Source: Sclerotiophoma versabilis | Lineage: Eukaryota; Ascomycota; Dothideomycetes; Pleosporales; Didymellaceae | Length of the DNA stretch: 64,000 nucleotides | Reading direction: 5' to 3' | NCBI GenBank assembly: GCA_012274445.1 | Contig: JAAROD010000014.1 | Location: 613,001 to 677,000 of the forward strand | Shown here: piece by piece, positions 43,151 through 53,809 of the stretch | Layout of the letters: each line of letters starts with the position of its first letter | How positions within the stretch are numbered: position 1 is the first letter of the stretch | Made by a program: the position numbers and the translations under genes | Notes under the pieces: generated by a model | What the model was told of the DNA's origin: nothing | Databases searched by the model: none | What the model saw: the letters and a program-made list of their open reading frames with translations, nothing else

Positions 43151-45796
43151 ATGACTTCGGACGACAATCATAGCTTGCGCAACCTAGCTGCCCCGTCCTC
43201 AAACTCAAGATGGCGCTTCACTCGATCAACTGCCAACCTGCGGGAAGCGGCCTCGCAATCTATCTCAGGTCCAAGTTCAGGTCAGAACAGTGCTCCCAAG
43301 CTTGCGCGAGCAACATCGAGGATGTCGTTGTTCAACCTCTTTAGTCGACCGAAAGTAGAAAGGGCTCGAGGTCATACAGAAGTGGGACTTGCCATTCCTA
43401 TGCGCCCACAGACGCCTCCGAAGCCTGCGATACCGCCCAAGTCTGCCCTCAGACAAAATCCCTCGCCCTCAGCACAACAATCGATACGGTCTCGATCAAG
43501 CCTGATGTTCCGTCCAATGTCTTCGAGGCCTCCGCCACCAGACAACGAGACTAGCAGCTGGGAGCCTCCGCCATTGTTCCAGGCCTTCCCGCAGTCGGTC
43601 AAGCATGCTACTGTGCAAGCATGCGTGTACCCCCCTGAGGTGCTGATGCGAACACAAAGTCAGCGCCGACAAGCTGAGATGATAAGAGAAAAAATAGACA
43701 GTGTCCGCGACTTGTCTATGATTGAGGAAAACAGCACCGAGACAAAGAAACTGGAGAAGTCGCACAAGCGCCTGATTTCCAACTCAGTTCTTAATCCACC
43801 AGCGCCAGAGCTCGTCAATAAGATCTACATTCTCGTCACATCAGGCTACGTTATGCAATACGCAGGGGACGGACCGTTTGACCGCCTGCCGGAGAAAGTG
43901 TTGAAGCTTGGGAAAGACTCGGCGGCGTTTGCGTGCGATCTGATTGCCGGGAAGCATTGGGTACTGCAAATATCCAGTCATGCTCATGACGATGGTACAG
44001 TCGAGATGGGTCCTAAGAGCTCGCTTCTTTCCCGGCTGCGGACACAGAACGCAATCGGCAGAAAGGCTGCAACTAGCTTCTTATTGGTTTTGGAAAGCGC
44101 AGAGGAGATGGATGCCTGGATGACTGCAGTGCGAAAAGAGATTGAGAACAACGGCGGTCAGAGGGTCAAGGACGAGTCTACAAGAGCATCATCTTCAATT
44201 GACGGTTCGTCTGGAAAGCAGTCGATCGAGACAAGCCATCGATACCTGGTGCAGCGAGATCCCAACGCCAACACCAAGATTGCTCCTCCTGTGGACTCGC
44301 CACATCAATCGTACCACGCAGTACCACTCAAGGTTGTCACCTCAGATTGGGCGGGCGACCATACAGAGCGGACACCCAGCATAGCCAGCTCGACTCGCGA
44401 CCAGTCCTCTCGACAGAGCATCAAGCGCCAGTCGGCCGAAGTGTTTTCAGTATCTTCCACGCCCCTATCGCAGGATCATATGCAGCTTGATCAGCTGCGA
44501 GGACGCTCGCGCTTCTCGTACATGTCTACCGCAACATCGGCGTCTGGGACCGGAACCAGAAATACCTCTAGAGACCCCTCACCCGCTCCACAGTCGCCTC
44601 TGAAGGAGAATTTCAGCCCTGTCACAGAGACTGAATCTTTCCGGCCATTCAGATCTCTTCACTCAAATCCGAGCAACGACACGGGCTCTCGCCGTAGGTC
44701 TGTGCAGCCATTGCCAGTCACCACTGAAGACGGTTCCATGTCTGTTGAGGTGCCTGCTATGCGACAAAGACACTCCTTTTACGGTCCCACGTCACCAACT
44801 TTGCAACAACCAGCGAATGCAGAACCCGAGATCTTGCCATCTGTGGCTGTCGAAGGAACACCTGCGCTCCCCACCCCTCCTCCCTTTGTAGCGGCCAAAG
44901 GTCTCACTGCGCACATTGCCAGTCAGGCTCGTCCTGAGGACGATATTGCCACCTCTTCCGCTGGGAAGGACCGTGAAGATAGTCCAGTGAGGTTCAATAC
45001 TGGCAGCTATAATACTCTGTCTCGCGACCAGACCATCTCTCCACCGCCCCGCGATTCAGCACCACCTCCACCTCGATTAGCCTACCGCCAATCACTCAGC
45101 CAGCCCGCATCGTACATCGCGCAGAACCCTTCTCCATTGGCTCCTTTCAAATCTGACCCATCTCGTCAGCGCCGCATCTCAGCGATGCCGAAGCCTTTCC
45201 TTCGGCCCTTTCCAGTTCGTCCACAAGCTCAGCACGCCAGCTCGGCCAACGTAGTTCAACGAAGAGCATCGGCAATGCCATCCGGATCTCCGTCATTGTC
45301 GACCTTGGCAGCCAACCGGTCTGTGACTGCGCCACCACGCTCTCCCTCTACAGCAGCAGTACTTTCACCACTGACTCCTACGTCTTCTCTACATTCTCTT
45401 CAATCTCAGACACTCCGCCGCCCAACATCTGTGCAGGTCCGATCTGACCCCGCCCCCTTCCTGGCATCAATCCGCCCGTCAATTGCCATCTCTTCAACGC
45501 CATCCTTCGTACCTGGTACTGGTCGAAGGTCTCCTCCTGTTTCCAACACTCCAACAGTACTGCACTCAAGTCCTAGCACTGGTGCTTTGAGGCAAGAAGC
45601 CTCGCTCCAGGTCATGGCGCAACGGAAGCACTTATTGCAACGGAAAAGCATGCCGGCAATGGGTCTGCCACCACCTGCGCCGCCGCCAGACATGCCCCTC
45701 CCCGCGCCTCCACCGAGTATGCCTTTGCCTGCACCACCACCAAACATGCCACTTCCAGCTCCACCTACATCTGCTCGGCAGAGCCTTGTTGTTTAA
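43151..45796 (+). CDS. PH-domain protein with proline-rich C-terminus
   Basis: A single-exon protein of 881 residues; the ATG at 43151 is the first in frame (the frame opens earlier only with TTG). A Ser/Arg-rich leader precedes a short helical segment, RRQAEMIREKIDSVRDL (about 175-191). A pleckstrin-homology-like domain follows at about 220-335, with NKIYILVTSGYVMQYAGDG at its start and FLLVLESAEEMDAWMTAVRK at its end, including the conserved late tryptophan. The remaining 540 residues are low complexity (Ser, Pro, Arg). The C-terminus holds about three proline-rich MPLPAPPP-type repeats that could bind SH3 or EVH1 domains. A role at membranes or the cortex is inferred from the PH fold only. 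Similar proteins are widespread in filamentous ascomycetes as far as I recall. Confidence 0.85.
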   Translation: MTSDDNHSLRNLAAPSSNSRWRFTRSTANLREAASQSISGPSSGQNSAPKLARATSRMSLFNLFSRPKVERARGHTEVGLAIPMRPQTPPKPAIPPKSALRQNPSPSAQQSIRSRSSLMFRPMSSRPPPPDNETSSWEPPPLFQAFPQSVKHATVQACVYPPEVLMRTQSQRRQAEMIREKIDSVRDLSMIEENSTETKKLEKSHKRLISNSVLNPPAPELVNKIYILVTSGYVMQYAGDGPFDRLPEKVLKLGKDSAAFACDLIAGKHWVLQISSHAHDDGTVEMGPKSSLLSRLRTQNAIGRKAATSFLLVLESAEEMDAWMTAVRKEIENNGGQRVKDESTRASSSIDGSSGKQSIETSHRYLVQRDPNANTKIAPPVDSPHQSYHAVPLKVVTSDWAGDHTERTPSIASSTRDQSSRQSIKRQSAEVFSVSSTPLSQDHMQLDQLRGRSRFSYMSTATSASGTGTRNTSRDPSPAPQSPLKENFSPVTETESFRPFRSLHSNPSNDTGSRRRSVQPLPVTTEDGSMSVEVPAMRQRHSFYGPTSPTLQQPANAEPEILPSVAVEGTPALPTPPPFVAAKGLTAHIASQARPEDDIATSSAGKDREDSPVRFNTGSYNTLSRDQTISPPPRDSAPPPPRLAYRQSLSQPASYIAQNPSPLAPFKSDPSRQRRISAMPKPFLRPFPVRPQAQHASSANVVQRRASAMPSGSPSLSTLAANRSVTAPPRSPSTAAVLSPLTPTSSLHSLQSQTLRRPTSVQVRSDPAPFLASIRPSIAISSTPSFVPGTGRRSPPVSNTPTVLHSSPSTGALRQEASLQVMAQRKHLLQRKSMPAMGLPPPAPPPDMPLPAPPPSMPLPAPPPNMPLPAPPTSARQSLVV

Positions 45797-46484
45797 ATGG
45801 CCCAGTGTATTATTTATGTCTTTAGCGGCGTTCACGGTCTGTCGGTTCATTGGGATTCACGATATTACGCCAAACTCTGCATTTCTTTTTGTACGTTCGG
45901 AATATGCTCCTTGCACGATACCAAGCTTGTGATCTTCTCAGTCTCGTGCGTAGTTTGGCGCCGCATTGCTTTTGGTTTACTGTATCATTATTAGCTTTCG
46001 TTATACTTGTCTAGTCATAGAGATTTCTTATAGTCTGAGTTCCAGCTAGCGATAGCTGAGGGCCCACGATGGGAGAAGATGTAATTCTCCCCGCCATGGC
46101 ACCGTAGAGCACAAACCCTGCTCCGGTAATTGCGCACTGCGCTGAATGCATAGTTTGATTCACTAGCATTGTTATGACTCTTAATAAGTTGCTGTATCAT
46201 TACTGTGAATAAACACGCTATGATACTAGCGCTCCAAGTTCACAGCCTCTCGGGCAGCAGAACGACCATGGATTCAATGTTTGTGCTTCCAAGTCAATAT
46301 TGTGGAGGCTGTCGCACCCTTCGAAAGTAAGCTTCAATCGGTCGCGCTAATGCATTCATCCTAGCGCGATCGAGACGCGTTCCGCATCGACCAATAGTTG
46401 CATCTCAATTCTTTCACATCAGCGTCTTTGGCGTCCATCATCATCGTTCGCGTCGAAGTCGCTCCTTTGAGGCTCTTCTGCGCT
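45797..46484. other. Intergenic region, no gene seen
   Basis: This 688-bp stretch includes the PH-gene 3' UTR and the mutY promoter. No TATA box or RNA gene is recognised. Confidence 0.35.
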
Positions 46485-48251
46485 ATGCCTCCCCGCCGCG
46501 CAGCAACTGCCAAAGTCAGTAAAGTTGCTTCAACAAAATCAAATCCGAAACCCGCAACATCGACTTTTTTCGAGCGACCGCTGAAGTCTATTGCAACAGC
46601 TCTCCCACCAGCGCGTGTCCATTCGTCTGCATACCACTATCCACTTCTCATTGAAGATAAGAGCCAATATGACGCGCTTTTAGAGTGGTTTAAGAGCGTT
46701 GAAGGCTCAAGAACCATGCCATGGAGAAAAGCATGGATCGATCCATCGCAGCACTCCGGAAGCTCAGACGAAACAGAGCGCACTTTGAACAAGAGAGCGT
46801 ACGAGGTCTGGGTCAGTGAAGTCAGTATGTAAGACATAAAAGCACGTGTCAACATAGGCTGTAACGTGCTCAATCCTGTCATCGACACTGCTAACGCGTG
46901 AATAGTGCTTCAACAAACCCGAGTCTCTACAGTCATCCCGTACTTCAACAATTGGATCTCGAAGTGGCCTACAGTACAAGACCTCGCGAACGCAGATCAT
47001 GATGAGGTTCTGGCCGCCTGGAAAGGCTTAGGCTATTATTCGCGAGCAACGCGACTGCACGAGGGCGCAAAAGCTGTTGTTCTAAGACCATCACAGTCAA
47101 TGCCAGATCAAGTCTCTGATCTGCTGCAGCTGCCTGGCATCGGCCAGTATACTGCCGGCGCGATATCCAGTATAGCGTTTGGAAGAGCCGAAGCTGTGCT
47201 GGACGGCAACGTCGCAAGAGTGCTGAGTCGACAGCTAGGTCTCTACATTGATGTCAAAGACAAAAAGTCTTCTGACATACTCTGGAAGATTGCTGATCAA
47301 ATGATCAAGAAGGTGTCCAATCAACCGGGAGTGGAGTTTAGCGCTGTGCCTGGGCAATGGAATCAAGCGATGATGGAACTCGGCTCGACGATCTGTACGC
47401 CGCGGCCAAAGTGCGAAGATTGTCCTATTCAGAAGACTTGTCGAGCCTACAGTGAAGGTGCGGCGTTGTCCAAGAGCCGCCAATCCACAACCGCATTACC
47501 GGACATCGAAGACGCATGCAAACTATGCGAACAATTAGATACCGAGGACCTGGCAATGATACCCGAAGAGGAACTGTCTGACGAAGACCATAAGCCTGCG
47601 AAGAAGAGAAAGACACCCGCCAAGCAGACTAATACTCTATCGAACTACTTCGCAGTCGATACGCCAAAAGCAAGCTCTAACATTGACATTGAGGACGGAG
47701 AAACATCTGCTGAGTCGAAGAAGCGGAAAATATCTGCAAGATCTGGCACGTCAAAGTCGGTCAACACATACTGCTCGCTCTTTCCGAAGAAGGTGGCAAA
47801 AAAGAAGGCGAAAGAAGAAGATTGTGTGGTGTGTCTTATCGAGCTACGCCTAACAGACGACGAAAGCAAATGGCTCATCGAACAAAGACCAGCGACGGGC
47901 CTGCTCGCGTCACTTTGGCAATTTCCACAAGCCACTCTGTCGGTTTCAGATACAACAGCTGCACTTCGTAAGACGTCAGCGCAGAAGCATGTCTCAGGCC
48001 TGACTGCCGGCGGCATTGATATGACCAAAGCGCGTCATATTGCTAGCTTTGACCCGTTAGTCCATGTTTTCACGCACCTGAGGCTTACCATGCACGCCTA
48101 TCATTACCGAATCACTGATAAGACCGAAGCCGACAGCCTCACATGCAGTGGTACACCCGTTCGCAAATGGGTTAATACCAGCTCCATGGATAATCAAACG
48201 CTATCTACCGGCATGCGCAAATGTTGGGAACTCATCGCAAAAACTGTTTGA
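46485..48251 (+). CDS. myh1: Adenine DNA glycosylase MutY/MYH
   Basis: MutY removes adenine mispaired with 8-oxoguanine in nuclear and mitochondrial DNA. Two exons (46485-46824 and 46906-48251, 81-bp intron) give 561 residues. The intron splits the ATG methionine codon of EVMLQQTRV, a hallmark of the family, and the join restores it. Catalytic Glu112 (VWVSEVMLQQ), the helix-hairpin-helix LPGIGQYTAGAI and catalytic Asp213 (VLDGNVARVL) are visible. Four iron-sulfur cysteines lie at 277, 283, 286 and 292, but the first spacing is C-x5-C where bacterial and human MutY have C-x6-C. A Lys-rich linker (KKRKTPAKQ, a likely nuclear signal) contains TNTLSNYF, which resembles a PCNA-binding box. The C-terminal domain with GLLASLWQFP is the NUDIX-like 8-oxoG reader. 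Confidence 0.94.
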
Positions 48252-48692
48252 GAAGCTGTCAATTGGGTTGATAGATTCGAATTTCAAGTGTAATCCATGT
48301 TTCACCCCGTGTCCTTATCTTCTGCCAAGAGATACACAGGACTCCGCTCCGCCTACGTCGCCAAACCATCGAACCAAACGTCTTGCGGTACGGCGTGTAA
48401 CGATAAGCTGGCGATTACAACACCTCGCTATCCTAGTCGTGGTGTGTTGATCCTATGCATGTCCGTTCCACGGTCTTGGAATGGTGACCATTGGACGAAT
48501 TGAAAGCACCACCTAGCATCAAGGCGCAACAATATGTCTTCCCGAGGCGCGTGGATAAACTCGGGTGCTTGCATATAAAGCACTCTAGTCATGGCTATAT
48601 GTGCTTCAGGATTGTTTTCGACACAAGCATTCTGTGCACTCACTCTACGACGCCTTAATTGACTCCATCTCCTTTCATAGTAAAGAGTGAAG
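48252..48692 (+). promoter_or_regulatory. Ammonium transporter promoter with GATA motifs
   Basis: HGATAR motifs are at 48270-48275 (TGATAG), 48315-48320 (minus strand AGATAA) and 48401-48406 (CGATAA). They lie within 425 bp of the start of a nitrogen-uptake gene, which fits AreA/NIT2 control. About one such motif would be expected by chance, so the support is modest. Confidence 0.45.
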
Positions 48693-50281
48693 ATGGCGGA
48701 GGTTCCAGCTCCTACACCTATAGCCGAATGGCCGGACTATAATGTCATGCCCACAGGAGGAGATGTCATGACGACAGATCTTAATGCGCTGTATGACAAA
48801 GGTGATCTCTGTTGGTTGCTCGTCAGCTCGGTGCTTTGTTGGTAGGCGGATGAACAAGCCTGGACATACAACGACCCCAACTAACCGGCACAGGCAAATT
48901 ACTCCTGCGATTGGCTTCCTCTACGCCGGCATGCACAGACGAAAAGCTGCGCTGACCATGATTTTCCAATCGCTCTTCTGCGCCTGTGCGGTCGGCATCC
49001 AATTCTGGGTATATGGTTATTCACTGTACCAATCGCACACCAAAAATGTGTTCCTTGGCGATCTTTCTAAAGCAGGCTTGCACAATGTCCTTGCTTATCC
49101 GTCATTGGCGAATCCAGACATTCCAGACATCCTGTACGCCTGCTTCGATTTCACCTTTGTTACCGCAACGGCAATGATCTTAGCTGGAGCCATGCTCGAG
49201 CGCGGGCGGATGTGGCCTTCGATGCTATTCCTGTTATGCTGGACTACGTTTGTATACTATGTCTTGGCGCACGCCGAATGGAATCCATCAGGCTGGTTGT
49301 ACCAGCTTGGTGTATACGACTTCGCAGGCAGCGGTCCGGTCCACATTGCTTCTGGTTTTTCTGCTCTAGCTTGGGCTGTCATGCTCGGTCCCCGTGTAGA
49401 TCCACACAAGGAGTCACATAACCCGAAGATACCTCACTTCAAGCCGCATAACCCATTCCTCGTAGGTCTAGGGACAATCTTGATCTGGTTTGGCTGGTAC
49501 GCATTCAATGGTGAGTAGCTCCAAGGTCTCTATGTTTGGTACCAACTGATTTGTCACAGGTGCATCCACCGCAAACATCTCGATCCGCTCCATTTATGTG
49601 GTCTGTAACACCAACCTCGCAGCGTGTGGCGGAGGGCTGGCTTGGGTGCTTCTCGAATACGTTTACATCCGGAAGTTCTCTATCATCGGGTTCTGTTCTG
49701 GCATTATCGCCGGTCTAGTCGGCATCACTCCAGCTGCGGGCTTCGTTCCGATCTATGTCGCTTCTCTTATTGGAGCTTTGACAGCATGCGCGTCATTTTT
49801 TACCGTCCGGTACAAGTACTTGCTTTGTGTTGACGAAGGTCTCGATATTTTTGCCATCCACGGCGTTGGCGGCTTCGTTGGCGACATCTTGACCGGCTTC
49901 TTCGCTGCCAACTACGTTCCCGCCATGGATGGTGTAAACAATACGTACGATGGAGGTTGGTGGAATCGCAACTGGAAGCAGATGGGTTACCAGCTTGCTG
50001 CGGCATGTACATGCGCACTCTGGTCGTTCGTTGTGTCTATCATCTTGTTGTTTGTTATCAACAAAATCCCGGGCTGCCACATCAGAGCGACCGAGGACGA
50101 TGAACTGAGGGGGTTGGACTACAAGTACTTCCACGACGTCGATGCAGAGGATGGTATGATTGTCCTTGACGGATTTGGCGCGACATCGCCAGGCTTGACA
50201 CGGAGCGGCGTAACGAGTCAGAGAGCCGAAGGCAGTCAGGAAGGTGTTGTGGTGCCCGTCATTCCTGAGAAACGGGATTGA
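48693..50281 (+). CDS. mep: Ammonium transporter, Mep/Amt family
   Basis: A plasma-membrane ammonium transporter. Three exons (48693-48841, 48894-49510 and 49560-50281) with introns of 52 and 49 bp give 495 residues, a normal length. The start ATG at 48693 precedes WPDYNVMPTGGD. The joins restore SSVLCWQITPAIGFLYAGM and WYAFNGASTANISI. Features include GMHRRKAALTMIF, VDP-type loop positions, the first pore histidine in GSGPVHIASG, and the second in FAIHGVGGFVGDILTGF. About eleven hydrophobic helices are present. The soluble C-tail has DDELRGLDYKYFHD, the conserved cytosolic segment involved in subunit coupling in this family. Whether it works as a transporter or also as a sensor cannot be told. 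GATA motifs upstream and the niaD/niiA locus in the window fit nitrogen regulation. Confidence 0.95.
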
Positions 50282-51210
50282 GTACGAGTGGATATGGGTG
50301 CGAAGTACATGCCTGCCACGCCATAACTACCTGTAGGTAGTTACAAGACTGTTGCTTTCGAAATTGTCTCCCTGCTCATTATTCTGTGAAAGTTTAGATC
50401 CTAGGAGCACGACGACCCAATGTGGAACCTAGTTTCCATCTAGGCAAAGACACAAATTCGCCTACTACAACGGTGTCTCGACTTGTAACAGGTTAGAGCG
50501 TCGGTCTGCAGATAAGGTTCGAAAACGGCCGCTAGATCTGTACCACGATAAGACGAACGGTACTCTGGGAGGATACACACAAGCAGAACATGTCTTGTAG
50601 GGTACCCTGATTCTTATTGCCGCCAACTCAAGGCTTAGCGAGAGGCCTGTCAAAGCGCTAGACAAGCGTTGTGTGAGACTTGCGATTGAGCAAACTCTAA
50701 TCTAATCTATACTATTGACTTCGAAGTAGTGCGAGCGCCCATCACTGTCGCCACCGTGGTTGGAGACGGTATGTGGTGACAGCACATCACGTCCAAACAA
50801 TCTGAAAGTCAAGCAGTGCTTCCAACAGTGGCCAGCCGGGATGTTCGGGGAACACTGTGAGATGCTAGATTTGGAATCGCTCAAAAGATGTCCGCTGTCC
50901 GAGAGTTACGGCATTACTCGCAAAAAAAAAGCCCGACAACATGGATGAGGGTTTTATAGCTCGACATCTTGTATCTTGCTGGCGGAGGTCTCGGCTCAGT
51001 TGCAGGGTCGAACAAGTATGGGGACGGGAGGCTGTACCTGGACGCGTACACGTGTGATGATTCGAGCTTGTTGTCATGAGACTTGAATTCAAACTCAGTA
51101 TCAAGCTTCAGTACAGCCAAAGATGTTGCATCGTAAGATGTACAGCTGAGGCCTTTTCTTTCACAAATATATCACGAAACACCCCGTAGTGTCTCCCTCA
51201 ATGTACTCTC
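50282..51210. other. Convergent intergenic region
   Basis: This 929-bp stretch lies between the 3' ends of the ammonium transporter and the carboxylesterase. A segment near 50490-50535 recalls tRNA D-arm and T-arm sequence but does not fold as a tRNA and is not called. No gene is seen. Confidence 0.4.
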
Positions 51211-52857
51211 CTAGAACGTCGGGGGCTTAGGCAATCCGTTCGGTAGTCCCCCAGTGCAGGGCGCCGCCAGATCTGTCTCCTTGATCGGTTGCACAGCTTT
51301 GCCTTCCCATCCAAAGAGCACTGCCTCGCCAGTCGGCTCATACTCTTCCCACCCTGCCTTCGGCAGCCCGTTCATCGGATCTTCTGCAAACGCAAGCCAG
51401 AAGTCCTGCATTGCTTCGCTCACAGCAAATTCAAGGGGTGTTGAATTGCCACGCGCGATGTTGTGCGTTCCGAAGATGAGAGGTAGGTCTGTTCCGTGGT
51501 ATGCACCCTCCCACCATTGTGGAGAAATGTTGGTGAAGTTTCCGCCGTAAAGATAGCGGAATGTCGTTGTGTTAGCGGCATATCTATCGTGCGCAGCCGA
51601 TACAGATGGGCACAGGAAAGCGCTTAAGGTGATGCTATCGGCAACTGCCATATCGGGTCCGTAGGTACGGTTGTATGGGAGAAAGGCATTGCCTTCGTCG
51701 ACTGTGCTGCCGATGATTGCGGGCTTGCGAGTGAAGTTCCCAGCGAGGGCGCGCGCAGTGTAATTGCTGAACTTGGTGCGGTTGTCGATGATGGGGCTGA
51801 ACGTTACACCAGGGGTTGTGCCGTTGTCGGAAGGGATCTCAAGGAAGGAGATGATTTCTGTGTAGGGCACATTTCGGAGACAATCAACTTCAGCTGTGGC
51901 ATTGAGGTTGCCGCAGCCAAGGGACGAGGCTACAAAGGTGAAGTTCGTATGCTGGGGATCCACGGAGGTGATTGCTAGGAAGGAAGTTCCAGAGTTCATG
52001 ATCAGAGCAGAAACGATGGGATCGTCAGGATAGGCGAAGTTATAGTCGTCCACCGAGACGGCTCCTGCGGATTGGCCCCAGAGAGTGATGCGTTCTGGAT
52101 CTCCGCCAAAGTTGGCGACATTGTCACGGATCCATTCTAGCGCCAGACGCTGATCGAGGAGTCCAAGGTTTTGCTCATCATCTGCAAGACCAGCTGCATT
52201 GGGCTGACCGAAGATACCCAGGCGGTATCTACAATATTTTTTAGTTAGTGTAAACGAGTGGCTCCCTCAGAAAACAGTGCAAAGAGCAAAATCTGATAAC
52301 GAAATAACTCACTGAATTGCAACGACAATGTGCCTCCCGCTTCTTTGAATCCATCGGCTAGGATCCTGGTAAGGCGCAGTGGCAGCACCTGTCTGGAAAG
52401 AGCCTCCATGAATCCATGCAATGACAGGCAGCTTCTCCTCTTCCGCTCCATATGCTCCTTGAGCGTAGTCGTCCTGCTCGACCTTCTCTTTCCATGGCGC
52501 CCACACGTTTACGGTCAAGCAGTCTTCACCGGTATAATTCCTCGGTGTGATGATAAACTCGGGCGCGTCCGTAAGGTAGACGTTGTCTCCGTTTCCATTG
52601 TACTGCGGGCACGCGGGACCAAATTTGGTGGCATCGATCGTGCCATTCTCTTTCGATTTTGGGATCGATGGCAACCAACGGCGCTTGCCCAGAGGCTGCT
52701 CCGCGAAGGGTACACCGAGGAAATGGGCAACATTTGGTGTAATCGAGTCAACTGCACCTTGCACTGTTCCAGAAGTTGTCTCAATCTTCAGCGAGTTGAC
52801 AGCATGCGCAATAGGCAGTTGGGCAAAGCCCATCAGCGCGGTTAGAAGGAAAGCCAT
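51211..52857 (-). CDS. Secreted type-B carboxylesterase
   Basis: A secreted carboxylesterase/lipase-type alpha/beta-hydrolase of 520 residues. Exons are 52313-52857 and 51211-52228, with an 84-bp intron. The ATG at 52855-52857 starts a signal peptide, MAFLLTALMGFAQLPIAHA. The intron join restores VVAIQYRLGIFGQPN. The oxyanion motif HGGSF, the nucleophile elbow GQSAG, a later acidic segment (IGSTVDEGN) and the catalytic-histidine region AYHGTDLPLIFG are all present. Numerous N-x-S/T sites agree with secretion. The family includes lipases, cholinesterase-like and feruloyl/tannase-like enzymes, and the substrate here cannot be inferred. Only the fold is shared with the carboxylesterase at 12.5-14.3 kb, which lacks a signal peptide. 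Confidence 0.9.
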
Positions 52858-53809
52858 CTTGAAGCCGAAGGAACTTCGCAAGGGTCTCTGAAGACCCTAT
52901 TGTAGAGGTCCCCAGCTTTTTATTTATCCATTCTCTGCGGGGTCGCTGGATCGGCAGCACGCAAGTGAGCGGCTTCATCGGAAATTCATCAAAATTCTCC
53001 GGTGCATGGTCCACTTCGGGCTCAGCGCAACGCGAAGAAGGAAGAGTCAGTGACCAAACCTGTCAAAAAACAAATCAAACCAGATACAAGGCTGACACTT
53101 GTTGAATTGGTGGGCTTTCAAAGCAATAGCTTGTTTGTTTGTTTAGTTTGCGAATATCTAAAAACGTTTGCTAAGGCTGACTATTAGAGCATCTAGGGGG
53201 CAAGAGGAGCCGTAGATAGCTACCCTTACTCTTGCCTAAAACCCCCCTGTGATCATCAAACAATGTTAATTAGTATCAAATATTTAACGATATCTAGGCT
53301 TGTTTGATCGATCTTAGCATACTTGAAGGCTGAGGTTTGATTGATTGATTTGGCTTTTGTCAACTAGGCTCAAACAAGTATTTGGCCATATTTGATTGTC
53401 AGTGACTGTGCCGTGTACAGGCTAACATGAATTGCGGTTCGTGCTAGTCATGCGGGAAACTATGAGGAGCTCTACAACTACTGCACTAAGCTCAGAGCTG
53501 TGTAACGCTGAAGAATTTCGAGGATCCAGCAGTAATCCGAAAGCATCACGAAACAAAAGTGTGGTGTTGAAGGGAAAACATCTCCAGGGGCTTTCGGTCC
53601 GTCCACCGAGTTGCCGACCCCGCGCTCGTCGGTGCCTCTTCCCCCGCCTTTTCGTCCCAAGTCGGTATTCTCGCCGACGTCAAAACGTCATAATAAGCCG
53701 TAGCTATAGCTCAATTACCGTACTTGTGTTTGTGAAATTCGACATTCATTCTACAAACACCGATACCAACAAGTACGAGCAGAGGCCTGCGTGCACACGA
53801 GTCGGCAAT
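52858..53809. other. Divergent intergenic region with an AT-rich core
   Basis: The 0.95 kb between the esterase and the DenD-like dehydrogenase contain a visibly AT-rich core (about 53070-53400) rich in CAAACA/TGTTTG and TTGATT motifs. No coding remnant is recognised in it. The last 380 bp are open in frame with the downstream gene and probably form its leader. Confidence 0.5.

Noticed and set aside
50490..50535. tRNA-like words (GGTTAGAGCGTCGGTCT and GGTTCGAA)
   Set aside because: The 5' D-stem partner and the 3' anticodon-stem half are missing and no cloverleaf can be formed. At most it is a relic.
53432..53809. 126-codon in-frame extension before the DenD-like dehydrogenase
   Set aside because: The Rossmann motif begins right at the ATG at 53810, as in the family. 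The upstream part is Arg/Ser-rich and looks like leader.
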